From Lachnospiraceae bacterium (GTDB taxonomy: Bacteria > Bacillota > Clostridia > Lachnospirales > Lachnospiraceae): a stretch of 64,000 bases of DNA. This document shows, in pieces, positions 17,621-27,599 of the stretch. The notes under the pieces are model-generated. The model had not been told where the DNA came from, did no database searches, and worked only from the letters and a program-made list of their open reading frames with translations. The DNA lies in contig JAKSRR010000001.1 in the NCBI GenBank assembly GCA_024403455.1, positions 107,646 to 171,645 on the forward strand. Reading direction: 5' to 3'. How positions within the stretch are numbered: the first letter of the stretch is position 1; every line of letters starts with the position of its first letter. The position numbers were made by a program, and so were the translations under genes.

Positions 17621-20356
17621 TTAGTCTACGCTCTTTAAACTCTCTGTCATATTTACCCGGTCCAGTTTTCCGCCCATAGAAAAATTCACAAGCGCAGCAA
17701 AAACAACCGTAAACAAAAATGCAAAGATGTAACTAATCGGCTTAACATACACAGCAAAGGTAATTAAATCTACACGAATATTAGCCATGATAAATGCATG
17801 CAGCAGTTTTCCTAAAGGAAGGCCTACAAAAGCACCTATTACTGCCAAAATTAGATTTTCTCTAAACACATATGCACAGGTCTCTCGCTGGAAGAAGCCA
17901 AGCACCTTTATGGTTGCTATCTCACGAATTCGCTCTGTAATATTAATATTTGTCAGGTTGTATAATACAACAAATGCTAGCGCGGCAGCACAGGCAATGA
18001 CAATATACACGATGATATTCATACTCACCATCATCGTATTAATTCGTTCTCTCGTTTCCTCATTGACGGAAACTGTCGCCACATCCTCGCTTTCTAAAAT
18101 GGAAGCGGACACTTCCCGTACATCCTCGCCCTCGTGCGCCTTCAAATAAATATTCTTCCGCTGCGGTGCCTTACCCAATGTATCCACATATGTTTCCTCT
18201 GCAATATACACATAGTTATATACAAAGTTCTCATTAATTCCTGAAATCGTCACAGGAATTTCCTGCAGTGCATCGGTTCGAAGAATGACCTGATCTCCTA
18301 CAGAAAGATGGAATTGTTCTGCCATACGACAGTTCACTACTGCCTCTCCCTTTTTCGGAAATGCAATCGGTTCCTGTTTTAGCGTATGCAGGCTATAAAA
18401 CTGATCAAATTTATCTTCCGTGAGTGTTGCGACATAAAGACTTTTACTGCCCTCCTCTGTAACCAGATCCATGGAATTCTCAGCAAAAACGAAGTAATCA
18501 TCCCTTGTATATCCCATTTCCTGCAAAAGCGGAAACTCATTCTCCACCTCGTCCTTTGTTGTTATTCCCATATCATAAATGGCAACCCGGTCATACTGCA
18601 TATTGGCTACACCAGCAATGGAGTCTTTGATTCCAAAACCAGCAATTAAAAGTGCAGTACATCCACTAATGCCCAGTACCATCATAAAGAAACGTCTTTT
18701 ATACCTAAAGATGTTACGGAAAGATACCTTCTTCAGGAATCCAATATGATTCCAAAGGAATGGAATGTATTCCAGGAATATTCTCTTCCCTGCCTTCGGC
18801 GCTTTCGGGCGCATCAACATCGCTGCTCTTTCTGTAAGCTGAACACGACAGGACAGGAATGTAATCCCCATGGAGCAAAGCATAGCAACCACCAAACTAA
18901 TGACCGCCAGTTTCCACGAGAATACAAAAACAAGAGGGCCTGCATTATACATCATTCCATAGGCATACCAGATTGCCTTAGGAAACATCCATGTTCCCAA
19001 GCAATATCCCCCCACACAGCCAATTAGTGCCGCACTCCCTGCATAGAAGAGATATTTGAATAAAATCGCACCATCTCCATACCCTAGTGCTTTTAGTACA
19101 CCAATCTGCGTTCTCTGTTCTTCCACCATACGATTCATGGTAGTAACGCATACGAGAGCTGCTACCGCGAAAAAGAAAATAGGAAATACATTGGCAATAC
19201 CATCTACGATTCCAGAATCACTTTCAAAGCACACGTATCCGATATTGGTATCTCTGCCGAGAACATAAGCCTGAGGCTCTTCAAAATATTCCAGCTCATC
19301 CACTTCTTTTGCTTCCTCAGGAAGCTCGGGAATCTCCGGAAGTTCTGGTGTTTCTGGCAGTTGCTCTAATGCAGTAAACACCGCCATCTGCTCAGGAGGT
19401 AATGGATACCCCATATCTAAGTATGGCTGCAGTTTTGCTGCTGCCTCTTCTAATTCTGCTCTTGTTTTTTCCAGTTCTTCTATCTGTTTTTTCGCTTCTT
19501 CAATCTGTGCCTTTGCATCTTCAATTTGTGTTCTGGCATCTTCTACTTCCTGCTTTGCCTCTCGAATTTCATCATTGAAACGATCTGTTCTCTCCTGTGC
19601 AAGCGTGAGTGCTGCAGACTTATATGTTTCTTCATATTCATCAACATAATTTTTATATGCATCGTCATAGAGTTCAAAATTCTGATTCAGTTTAACATCG
19701 ATTTCCGTATAATAATCCATGTCAAAAGCATCTTCCGGAATAAGCATATAGGCATCAACGACACCACGTCCTAAAGGAGTATTCCCACGCTCATACTGAA
19801 TGTATACTGGCGAAGTAACCATTCCTACAACCGTGAAACTGTCATAAACAAATTTCTCTAAGAGTTCTTCTTCATTGTTTTCTGCCAGAACAATCGTCTG
19901 TCCTAGCATCTCATCAGAAAACACATAAGAATCCAGCACGCACTCATTGGGGTTTTGCGGATATCTTCCTGCCACAAGTTCCAGTGCATCTACCGTCTCT
20001 GTGAGACTATGCACCTTCATCACAATGCCTCTGCCCTCTTCTAACGTGACTAACGCATCTAAGACAATGCTTCCGCAAGCTGCATTACACTCTGGTAGCT
20101 GCGCAATCGCATCCACACTCTCTTTATCAAAGCCAATGGTGGACACCAAACGATAATCATGAAAATTTGTCTTTTCATAAAAATGCTTAATGGTTGCAAG
20201 CATGTCCGGCTGGGTATTTTTTAGTCCAGCAAAAAAACCTACACCGATGGCAATAATAGCCATAATTGCGATGTAGCGACCTAAGCTATTGCGTATCTCA
20301 CGCAATGTCGATTGTAATAAACGTTTACTCATCCTACCAGTCAATATCTTCCACAT
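17621..20356 (-). CDS. ABC transporter permease, FtsX/MacB superfamily, with coiled coil
   Basis: A 911-residue membrane protein. One membrane segment near residues 28-48 is followed by a large extracellular region containing a coiled coil (about 262-320, rich in IEDAKAQIEEAKKQIEELEK). A cluster of three membrane segments (about 390-500) follows, then a second extracellular domain after a segment near 560, and finally three C-terminal segments (about 780-900). This is the two-FtsX-domain layout of large Firmicute permeases such as those exporting lipoproteins or peptides. It overlaps the ATPase gene by 23 bases, so the two make one transporter. It is the last gene of the long operon. The substrate is unknown. 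Confidence 0.85.
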   Translation of the reverse strand: MWKILTGRMSKRLLQSTLREIRNSLGRYIAIMAIIAIGVGFFAGLKNTQPDMLATIKHFYEKTNFHDYRLVSTIGFDKESVDAIAQLPECNAACGSIVLDALVTLEEGRGIVMKVHSLTETVDALELVAGRYPQNPNECVLDSYVFSDEMLGQTIVLAENNEEELLEKFVYDSFTVVGMVTSPVYIQYERGNTPLGRGVVDAYMLIPEDAFDMDYYTEIDVKLNQNFELYDDAYKNYVDEYEETYKSAALTLAQERTDRFNDEIREAKQEVEDARTQIEDAKAQIEEAKKQIEELEKTRAELEEAAAKLQPYLDMGYPLPPEQMAVFTALEQLPETPELPEIPELPEEAKEVDELEYFEEPQAYVLGRDTNIGYVCFESDSGIVDGIANVFPIFFFAVAALVCVTTMNRMVEEQRTQIGVLKALGYGDGAILFKYLFYAGSAALIGCVGGYCLGTWMFPKAIWYAYGMMYNAGPLVFVFSWKLAVISLVVAMLCSMGITFLSCRVQLTERAAMLMRPKAPKAGKRIFLEYIPFLWNHIGFLKKVSFRNIFRYKRRFFMMVLGISGCTALLIAGFGIKDSIAGVANMQYDRVAIYDMGITTKDEVENEFPLLQEMGYTRDDYFVFAENSMDLVTEEGSKSLYVATLTEDKFDQFYSLHTLKQEPIAFPKKGEAVVNCRMAEQFHLSVGDQVILRTDALQEIPVTISGINENFVYNYVYIAEETYVDTLGKAPQRKNIYLKAHEGEDVREVSASILESEDVATVSVNEETRERINTMMVSMNIIVYIVIACAAALAFVVLYNLTNINITERIREIATIKVLGFFQRETCAYVFRENLILAVIGAFVGLPLGKLLHAFIMANIRVDLITFAVYVKPISYIFAFLFTVVFAALVNFSMGGKLDRVNMTESLKSVD

Positions 20357-21035
20357 CTACGATGGAAGCATTCTTTCTCATATCTGTAATCGTGCCGCTC
20401 TTCACGGTAATAATACGATCTGCCATGGCTGTAAGAGCCTGATTATGAGTAATAACAATGACTGTCTTACCCTTTTTTCTGCAGGTATCCTGCAATAACT
20501 TTAGAACCGCCTTACCAGTCACATAATCTAGTGCACCGGTAGGCTCATCGCACAAAAGAATCTTTGGATTCTTTGCAAGCGCTCTTGCAATTGCAACTCG
20601 CTGCTGTTCACCACCCGAAAGCTGGGAGGGGAAATTATTCATTCGCTCAGAAAGTCCTACCTCTTTCAGGACTTCCTCCGCAGGCAGGGGATTTTTGCAA
20701 ATCTGAGCCGCCAGTTCTACATTTTCCTTCGCCGTCAGATTCTGCACCAAGTTATAAAACTGGAATACAAACCCAACATCATACCGTCTATAGCCCGTAA
20801 GCTGTTTCTTTTTGTATGAGGAAATTTCATTCCCATCTAAAAACACTTTTCCCTCTGAGACAGTATCCATACCACCCAAAATATTCAGTATTGTGGTTTT
20901 TCCTGCACCGGAGGCACCAACAATAATACAAAACTCTCCCTGCTCTACGGAGAAATTCACATCATTCAATGCCTTTATATCCACTTCTCCAGTATGGTAT
21001 GTTTTACCAACATGTTCAAAACTGACAAAACTCAT
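20334..21035 (-). CDS. ABC transporter ATP-binding protein, MacB/LolD type
   Basis: A 233-residue ATPase with Walker [10 protein letters not shown] near residue 39, Q-loop FVFQFYNLV near 91, signature LSGGEQQR near 140 and Walker [13 protein letters not shown] near 160. The short length and the [19 protein letters not shown] sequence are typical of the LolD/MacB family, which powers FtsX-like permeases by mechanotransmission rather than direct transport. Its partner is the 911-residue permease it overlaps. It follows the giant VWA gene by 18 bases and is probably co-transcribed with the MoxR/DUF58 set. Confidence 0.92.
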   Translation of the reverse strand: MSFVSFEHVGKTYHTGEVDIKALNDVNFSVEQGEFCIIVGASGAGKTTILNILGGMDTVSEGKVFLDGNEISSYKKKQLTGYRRYDVGFVFQFYNLVQNLTAKENVELAAQICKNPLPAEEVLKEVGLSERMNNFPSQLSGGEQQRVAIARALAKNPKILLCDEPTGALDYVTGKAVLKLLQDTCRKKGKTVIVITHNQALTAMADRIITVKSGTITDMRKNASIVDVEDIDW

Positions 21036-21053
21036 GTTTTACTCCCTTAGCAT

Positions 21054-24000
21054 CTACATATTTCGCTCATCTTTTTTCTTCAGAAGAGAGGAAACATCCA
21101 AAAGGTCTGACTCCTGTGCTTTCACTTTCTTCGGCTTCGCAGGTCTCCCTGTACCAATGTTAGTAATAACATTCTGTACATTCACGGAACCGTTTGCAGA
21201 GGTTGTCTGCACCTGCACCACCTGATTTACTGCAGGGGCATCCACTTTCTTTTCCGTTCCACCCAACGAAGGATTGTTTCGCTTCTGCAGTACGCCTTCA
21301 ATCTGAGATGCCAAATCTTCATTTGCTGTGCCCTTTTTCCTTGCCGGCTCCATACCAGCATCTTCTCTTACAACCTTTCTCTTTCCGGATGGCTGCGCTG
21401 CATTCTCAATGGATACCACAGTCTCTCCAGCCATGGCCGGAACATAGGAAGCTTTCTTCCTTCTTCCCGGTGTAATTTGTAACCTTCTCAGTGCCACATC
21501 AATGACAAACAGAACTAATGCCGCTATCATTAAAATGTTTGTCAGATCGGTCTTCTCTCTAACGCTCTCTACTCTCGTCTTCCAAACATTATCCTTTTCG
21601 GTAATCATTGCACCATTCTTCTGCACAAAAATCTTGCAGGCATCATTGGTGTTTTCAAAGCGATACTCATCTGCATACTGCACAACAGTAGAAGCTGTAA
21701 CCGCATTAATTACCTCATCGCCTTCACTTCGCCGCACGTTAAACTGATATACACCCGTCTTTGCTGTTTCCACATAACTCTCATATACACCGGGAGCTGT
21801 AGCATACAGCTTTATCTCCTGCACCTCACCCTTTTGATCAACATAGTACGCCGTTACAGAAGTCTGCCCTGTATACTCGTTTGCATGATAGGTAATTTTC
21901 GTCTGTGAACCTTCCTGCTCCACACGAAGTGTATCCTCGCCAAGTCCACTAACACCCGCACAGTAATCCGTGATACGTTTCCACAAAAGAGCATAGTCAT
22001 CTTCACTACTATATCCGCCAGTCCATAGTCCTTCCGTATCACTAGCAAAGGCACAGGTTATACCCAAACCATACTGCCATACAGTTAATAGCGGATCATT
22101 CTGATCTGAGATTAAAAGTTTTCTGGATCCAGGCTTTGCCTTCGTGTTGATATAACCAAATAACGTCGGCCATCCATTCGGGAACAGTCCATCCGTAATC
22201 TCGCTGGATCCGGTGGGGGTTACCACAAAATTACCATTCTGAATATAGCTGTCTCCACTTAAAAATACTTCTTGTGTGAAAATCTTTGGAACATTGCTGG
22301 CAGCGGTAGCATGGTAATATCTTCCGCCCACATAATTTGCCATGCTCTCCATCAGCTGTTCATCTGACCAGTCACCAATAGATACAGTAGATAACGTAAT
22401 CCCTGACTGAATATATTTATCCAGTGTCTGCTGATAATCTTTCACATCATAATATTCGCCATATCCGTCCGTTAAAAGTACCACATGCTTCACAGCAGCA
22501 TCTATATTGTTTAATGCTTCAAATGCATCCTGCAACGCTGGGTCAATCACCGTACCACCACCATCAGTGATGGTCTTCACTCCCTCAATCGCAGCTTTTC
22601 CATCTCCCACTAACTGTAGTGGCACATTCCATGTATTTCCATCATCGAAGGATAAAACACCCACGTAGTCGCTGGCTCGCATGACAGAGATTGCTTCAAT
22701 CGTTGCAGTAATGGCAACATCTAAATAGGTTGCTCTGGCACCATCGTCATACGTGGACATAGAACCCGAATGATCCACAACAAAGACCATCGCTGTCTTC
22801 ACTACATCTAGCGTACCATCAATTTCCATTTGTACCGGTAGCACATCTTCTAACACTGTATTTCGATAGCCACCCATGGCGTAGCTCTGTTCACCGCCCA
22901 CGCAGATAAGTCCGCCGCCATAGTCTTTTACATAAGATTCAACTTTATCTAAGAAGGCATCAGGAAGATCATAGATGAATACATTGTCTAATATAATCTC
23001 CTTATAATTCAGGAAGTCTGCCATCGTCTTCGGCGCTGCTTTTGCCTCTACCATCTCATAGTCTGCACCAGCCGCATCTAATACTTTCCGGAAAGCAATT
23101 CCGTCAACAGTATTTCCTAAGATAACCAAAGTTTTAGGTGCAGCCTCAACAGAACAACTGCTCATGTAGCCATCATTCTGCTCACATCCATCCCCTAAAG
23201 CTTCTACCTCTACCACAAAATTTTCTGCACTATCTAATCCTGCGACTCTAGTAAACGCAAAGCGATTGGTACCGACCGAAAGATTTACCTCTCTAGAATC
23301 CGTTGCCGGCAAGATTTTCTGTCCCTTCTCATCCATTGCATAGACATAGAGTGTAGCAGGTGTCTCATAGTTACTGTTTACCGTAACCGTGATTGTATAT
23401 TCATCTCCCGGATGTAAATAGGATGGCGTTTCCACGTCATCAATATAAGCATCCTGCGCGCTGGTCGTATTTTCATAAAGAAGACAAAGCAATTCGATAT
23501 TGCTACTCTGAATCATAGAAACAGTATTCTCTATGTTCCCCATCGTCTGCTTTCCATCTGTCAGCAGAACAATACGGCCTGCTGCATCAGAAGGAAGCAT
23601 CGCAGCACCTCGATAAATAGCATCTTCTAAGTCTGTGGCATTAGCATCCACACTACTCATGAATCCCCCCACGGAGTGCTTTTCTGTCAGGAACTGTTCG
23701 ACCTTAGCATCCTTTCCAAAACAAACAATTCCATACTGATTGTTCGCAGGCATCTTTTCTACCATGTCTGCAATGTAGTTTTCCATCTCTGAGAATCTGG
23801 ATTCATTACTATAGGAAAGGTCGGCCACAAATACGGTTACACCGGATTTGGTAAACTTCGGAATGGAAATACCAATGAGTGCAAGCACAAGCAGTGCCGC
23901 CGTAATGATATGGGTAATCAGATAGAACTTCCCACGATAACGCATCTGACGCACATAGATAATCCACTCAACTAACAGAATGACAAGAGCCGCAATGATG

Positions 24001-25718
24001 AAGATATTACGTAAAGCGCGCTTAACAATAGCTGTCTTAACCTGATTCTTTCCACTGGTAATATCTTCCGCATCAACAAATGTGTTGGATTCTGTTGCCG
24101 TTCGAAGACGTACCGCATAAAAGGCAGGTTCCTCCGTTGTACCGATATTGTAAAGCCCTGGATTCTGGGTCGTAAACTGAACATATTTGCTCTGGTCAAC
24201 ACCAGGCTCAAAAGTGAGGGGTTCTCCTACAAAATAGATTGTGTCATCTAAAATCTCAGTTCCTGCTAAATAGGAAAGAGTATTGGCCATAAACACTGGG
24301 AATTCTGCTAACAGCGCAAAGTCTGTCTCTCGAATATCAAAACCAATGACAACATCCCTAACACCATCATGTTCACCATAGTAAGCCACCACCTGGTCAT
24401 CATAAGTCATAAAAGGCTTTGCCCATGTCGGAAGTTCATAGAGTCTGACTTCATTTACGCCTAAGCTAAATCCCTTCATTCCCTTTGTTAAAGGTGTGTC
24501 CTCAAAGTTTATTTTTACACGACTGGCTGTGTCTTTATAGTCTTCACCATCGAATATAATACGTCCAGTCACCGTCCCATAATCATCAGACTCCTGGAAC
24601 GTTCCTTTGTCAAAAATCAAAGTAGTATAGGTGCCTCGATAAGCAGATCTAGCGTTATCTAAAACTACTGGCGTTGTTCCACTAATAACAGAAACAGCCT
24701 TTTCTAAATATGTGTTTCCACCACCAACTAGTGCTGCATTGATCTGCGTAGAAAGACTGGCTACACCATAGGACTTATTATCAGCAGGTAAACTATCCGA
24801 TGCTTTTCCATCGAAACGGATACCACTTAATTCACTATAAAATCCACTAGCCTGTGTATCTACATCTTCTACGAAGCACATAGCAGACTGTCCTGGCGCA
24901 ATTTTTAACGGAGATACTGCCAGAATATTACCTGCATTATCAAAAATCGTAACATCGGTCTGTGCATCCACATCACTATAGTTTGTTACACTCACCATAA
25001 TGTCATATCCATTGGTACCAGCTGAACAAACCGTATAATCATTGGATAGATTATAGGATGCCTCTCCACAAATCATGACATCTGCACCATAACGATCGGC
25101 ATAGACTTTCGCATCCTGCAAACCATTACCATCCGTAAAGATAATAATCTTCGCGTTTTTCTCTCCATTTTCATCAATCATTAATGATTCAATGGTATCG
25201 GCTACGCCCACCAAGTCTCCCTTATCCATAGAGGGGGTGATGTTCTCTAGCACTGGAGTGACACTCTTCGCATCCGTTGCACCAACAGCTAAAATCTGTG
25301 TATTACCAGCATTTCTTGCAAGAATGGTATAGGTCGTATTCGTACTACCTTTGATATAACCTTTTGCATCGGAGATTGCTTCCTCTAGACGCGTTTCTCC
25401 TTTTCCATTCTCCGTTTGCATACTGTAGGAGGTGTCAAAAAGAAGAATGACATTGTCATTCACAACGCCTTCTGTTTTGATAAATGGACTCATGAGTGCA
25501 AATACAAGAAGAAGTGTCAGAAGAATCTGCACAAACATGAGTATATTCTTAACAAATTTTTCAAAGGTGGTTTTGGCTGCTCTATTCTTTACCAAAAGAC
25601 TCCAAAGAAGATTGGACGAATTTCTTCGCTCCACTCCCTTTGGTCTAAGAATATATAAAATGATGATGATTGGCACTGCAATTAGAAACAGCAGTGGCCA
25701 CATATTTTCAAATGTCAT
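21054..25718 (-). CDS. Giant multi-domain von Willebrand factor A membrane protein (BatA-like)
   Basis: A 1554-residue protein. Residues 1-85 have the BatA layout, with two membrane segments at about 8-25 and 58-80. The first VWA domain has the MIDAS-like LLFDTSYSM near 93. Two more membrane segments follow (about 570-592 and 604-625). The second VWA-like domain has VADLSYS near 627 and LLTDGK near 718. A glutamine-amidotransferase-like region (about 860-960, GGGLICVGGEQSYAMGGY) precedes the third VWA domain with VVDHSGSMS near 983 and LLTDGYGEY. A membrane segment near 1395-1415 leads to a cytoplasmic tail of about 140 residues. VWA proteins bind divalent metals and partner proteins and are commonly served by MoxR ATPases, whose gene is two positions upstream. 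The function is unknown, and three VWA units in one chain is unusual. Confidence 0.8.
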   Translation of the reverse strand: MTFENMWPLLFLIAVPIIIILYILRPKGVERRNSSNLLWSLLVKNRAAKTTFEKFVKNILMFVQILLTLLLVFALMSPFIKTEGVVNDNVILLFDTSYSMQTENGKGETRLEEAISDAKGYIKGSTNTTYTILARNAGNTQILAVGATDAKSVTPVLENITPSMDKGDLVGVADTIESLMIDENGEKNAKIIIFTDGNGLQDAKVYADRYGADVMICGEASYNLSNDYTVCSAGTNGYDIMVSVTNYSDVDAQTDVTIFDNAGNILAVSPLKIAPGQSAMCFVEDVDTQASGFYSELSGIRFDGKASDSLPADNKSYGVASLSTQINAALVGGGNTYLEKAVSVISGTTPVVLDNARSAYRGTYTTLIFDKGTFQESDDYGTVTGRIIFDGEDYKDTASRVKINFEDTPLTKGMKGFSLGVNEVRLYELPTWAKPFMTYDDQVVAYYGEHDGVRDVVIGFDIRETDFALLAEFPVFMANTLSYLAGTEILDDTIYFVGEPLTFEPGVDQSKYVQFTTQNPGLYNIGTTEEPAFYAVRLRTATESNTFVDAEDITSGKNQVKTAIVKRALRNIFIIAALVILLVEWIIYVRQMRYRGKFYLITHIITAALLVLALIGISIPKFTKSGVTVFVADLSYSNESRFSEMENYIADMVEKMPANNQYGIVCFGKDAKVEQFLTEKHSVGGFMSSVDANATDLEDAIYRGAAMLPSDAAGRIVLLTDGKQTMGNIENTVSMIQSSNIELLCLLYENTTSAQDAYIDDVETPSYLHPGDEYTITVTVNSNYETPATLYVYAMDEKGQKILPATDSREVNLSVGTNRFAFTRVAGLDSAENFVVEVEALGDGCEQNDGYMSSCSVEAAPKTLVILGNTVDGIAFRKVLDAAGADYEMVEAKAAPKTMADFLNYKEIILDNVFIYDLPDAFLDKVESYVKDYGGGLICVGGEQSYAMGGYRNTVLEDVLPVQMEIDGTLDVVKTAMVFVVDHSGSMSTYDDGARATYLDVAITATIEAISVMRASDYVGVLSFDDGNTWNVPLQLVGDGKAAIEGVKTITDGGGTVIDPALQDAFEALNNIDAAVKHVVLLTDGYGEYYDVKDYQQTLDKYIQSGITLSTVSIGDWSDEQLMESMANYVGGRYYHATAASNVPKIFTQEVFLSGDSYIQNGNFVVTPTGSSEITDGLFPNGWPTLFGYINTKAKPGSRKLLISDQNDPLLTVWQYGLGITCAFASDTEGLWTGGYSSEDDYALLWKRITDYCAGVSGLGEDTLRVEQEGSQTKITYHANEYTGQTSVTAYYVDQKGEVQEIKLYATAPGVYESYVETAKTGVYQFNVRRSEGDEVINAVTASTVVQYADEYRFENTNDACKIFVQKNGAMITEKDNVWKTRVESVREKTDLTNILMIAALVLFVIDVALRRLQITPGRRKKASYVPAMAGETVVSIENAAQPSGKRKVVREDAGMEPARKKGTANEDLASQIEGVLQKRNNPSLGGTEKKVDAPAVNQVVQVQTTSANGSVNVQNVITNIGTGRPAKPKKVKAQESDLLDVSSLLKKKDERNM

Positions 25719-25739
25719 AATCGTTCCTGTCTATAAAAA

Positions 25740-26621
25740 CTACAGTTCGTATATTTCCTTCAAATCTTCAAACAGAATGGTTCGAAGTTCCTTGCCTCCA
25801 TCTACCAGCACATAGCCTGCTCCTGCTGCTTTCGCAGTCTGCGCTAAGCCCTCAGTAAACCCTTTCACGGCGCTTTCATACCCAGTGATAGATGCATTGT
25901 CCATGGTTACGCGCAGTTTACTTCCATCTTCGCTATCGATGAGATAGTACGTTCCGGTTAAATCAACCCGCAGTTCTTCCTCTGTAAGTACCTGCAAAAG
26001 ATAAACCTGTTGCTTTCGGTAGCGCAAATACGCTAAAGACTTCTGCAGTGCACCTCTTCCGCTTTCTTCTACTAAATCTTCTTCTAGGAAATCACTTAGT
26101 AGAACGGTAACGCCAATGGCGGATGGTTCCAACTTACGAATACTTTCAGAAACATCTACGGTTCCTGAGAAAACTACATCCTCCATCCATTCTTTGACCT
26201 TCATAATCATCTTACGTCCACCACTGACGGGATAGGGACGGTCGGGATGTTTTAGGTCCACAAGAATGACACGGTCGCTGGAGGAAAGTGCAAGATAGGC
26301 TAACGCCTCTACCAGGTCTGCTGTCAAAGCTGCCTTACTTTTCTCACCAAAATTCATAGAAGCAGAACTGTCCACCAAAATGGTTAGCACAGTTTCTTTT
26401 TCTTCAGCATACTCTTTGACAAAAAGACGCTCCGTTCTTGCATAGGCATTCCAGTCAATACGCCGAACGTCATCCCCCGCCTGGTACTCTCTAAAGTCTG
26501 AAAACTCTGTAGAGGAACCTTTCTGCGTTGACTTTCTATTTCCTGCTGTATTTTGATTTGCTTTATAGCGCATAGCTAAACGAAATCTAGCAAGGCGCTC
26601 ATATTCCTTCGCGGTAAGCAT
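25740..26621 (-). CDS. DUF58 domain protein
   Basis: A 293-residue cytoplasmic protein of the DUF58 family. The signature REYQAGDDVRRIDWNAYARTERLFVKEYAEE spans residues 45-75, followed by a VWA-like fold beginning VLTILVDSSASMNFG near 79. DUF58 proteins almost always sit beside MoxR ATPases and membrane VWA proteins, as here, and are thought to be part of an ATPase-driven assembly or signalling complex. Their biochemical function is not settled. The gene is 10 bases after moxR and 21 bases before the giant VWA gene. Confidence 0.92.
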   Translation of the reverse strand: MLTAKEYERLARFRLAMRYKANQNTAGNRKSTQKGSSTEFSDFREYQAGDDVRRIDWNAYARTERLFVKEYAEEKETVLTILVDSSASMNFGEKSKAALTADLVEALAYLALSSSDRVILVDLKHPDRPYPVSGGRKMIMKVKEWMEDVVFSGTVDVSESIRKLEPSAIGVTVLLSDFLEEDLVEESGRGALQKSLAYLRYRKQQVYLLQVLTEEELRVDLTGTYYLIDSEDGSKLRVTMDNASITGYESAVKGFTEGLAQTAKAAGAGYVLVDGGKELRTILFEDLKEIYEL

Positions 26622-26631
26622 ATCTGCCCTC

Positions 26632-27576
26632 TTACTTGGTTATCTTAGCAATGATTCCAGCCACTACCTGATCCTCTGTTACACCCTCCGAAATAGCATC
26701 AAAATTCAAAATAATTCTATGACGAAGTACTGGATAAGCCGCATAAGCCACATCATCAAAGGATGCATTAATGCGGCCTTCCATAAAGGCTTTCGCCTTC
26801 GCAGCACGAACAAGTGCCTGCGCAGCACGGGGAGAAGCACCTTCTCTGATATATCCACCCTTTTCATGGGTTGCTGCAACCAGATTTAAAATGAAATCAA
26901 TGACAGGATCTGCAATTGGAATCTGATTGATTAACGCCTTCGTTTCCATAAGTTCCTCTGCAGTCATAACAGTCTTCGGCTCTTCCATAACACTGCCTTC
27001 GGTCAGATTCAGAATACCTTTCAGTTCTTCCTTTGTAGGGAATCCAACCAGAATCTTAAACATAAAACGGTCTAACTGCGCTTCCGGAAGCGGATAAGTT
27101 CCTTCCTGCTCAATAGGGTTCTGGGTTGCAAGAACCATAAAAGGTTCCGGCATCTTATAGGTATCGGTACCCACAGTAACGGTGTGTTCCTGCATGGCCT
27201 CTAATAACGCAGACTGGGTCTTCGGAGTTGCACGGTTAATTTCATCCGCAAGAACTAAACTAGAAAAGATAGGGCCTGGTTCAAAACGGAAGCCTGTTTC
27301 CTCTCCCTTTTTCACAATGATTTTGGTACCCGTAACATCGCCAGGCATTAAGTCTGGAGTGAACTGAATTCTCTTGAAGGGTAAATCAAACACCTTCGAA
27401 ATAGTACGAACCAGGTGGGTTTTGCCTAGTCCTGGCATTCCTTCTAATAAAACGTTTCCGCCGGATAGCATTGCAAGCAACGTCTGTCTGACAATCTCTG
27501 TTTGGCCAATTAATCCTTTTCCGATTTCAGCCTGCGCTTCCATCACCTTTTGCTGGAAATATGCAACATCACTCAT
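26632..27576 (-). CDS. MoxR family AAA+ ATPase
   Basis: A 314-residue AAA+ protein with Walker A GMPGLGKTH near residue 47, Walker B SSLVLADEINRATPKTQ near 103 and sensor 1 LATQNPIEQEGTYPLPEAQLDRF near 147. A C-terminal lid with PVLRHRIILNFDA completes it. MoxR ATPases act as chaperones that activate or insert metal cofactors into VWA-containing partners. The start at 27576 (MSDVAYF) is preferred because AAGGAG lies just upstream. The longer reading from 27594 has no such site. It is followed by the DUF58 and VWA genes. Confidence 0.94.
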   Translation of the reverse strand: MSDVAYFQQKVMEAQAEIGKGLIGQTEIVRQTLLAMLSGGNVLLEGMPGLGKTHLVRTISKVFDLPFKRIQFTPDLMPGDVTGTKIIVKKGEETGFRFEPGPIFSSLVLADEINRATPKTQSALLEAMQEHTVTVGTDTYKMPEPFMVLATQNPIEQEGTYPLPEAQLDRFMFKILVGFPTKEELKGILNLTEGSVMEEPKTVMTAEELMETKALINQIPIADPVIDFILNLVAATHEKGGYIREGASPRAAQALVRAAKAKAFMEGRINASFDDVAYAAYPVLRHRIILNFDAISEGVTEDQVVAGIIAKITK

Positions 27577-27599
27577 ACCAATTCTCCTTATCAATCAAC

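Noticed and set aside
17456-17638. A 60-codon open frame on the plus strand in the nfnA/permease spacer
   Set aside because: It runs through two inverted repeats, has no ribosome-binding site and overlaps the permease stop.
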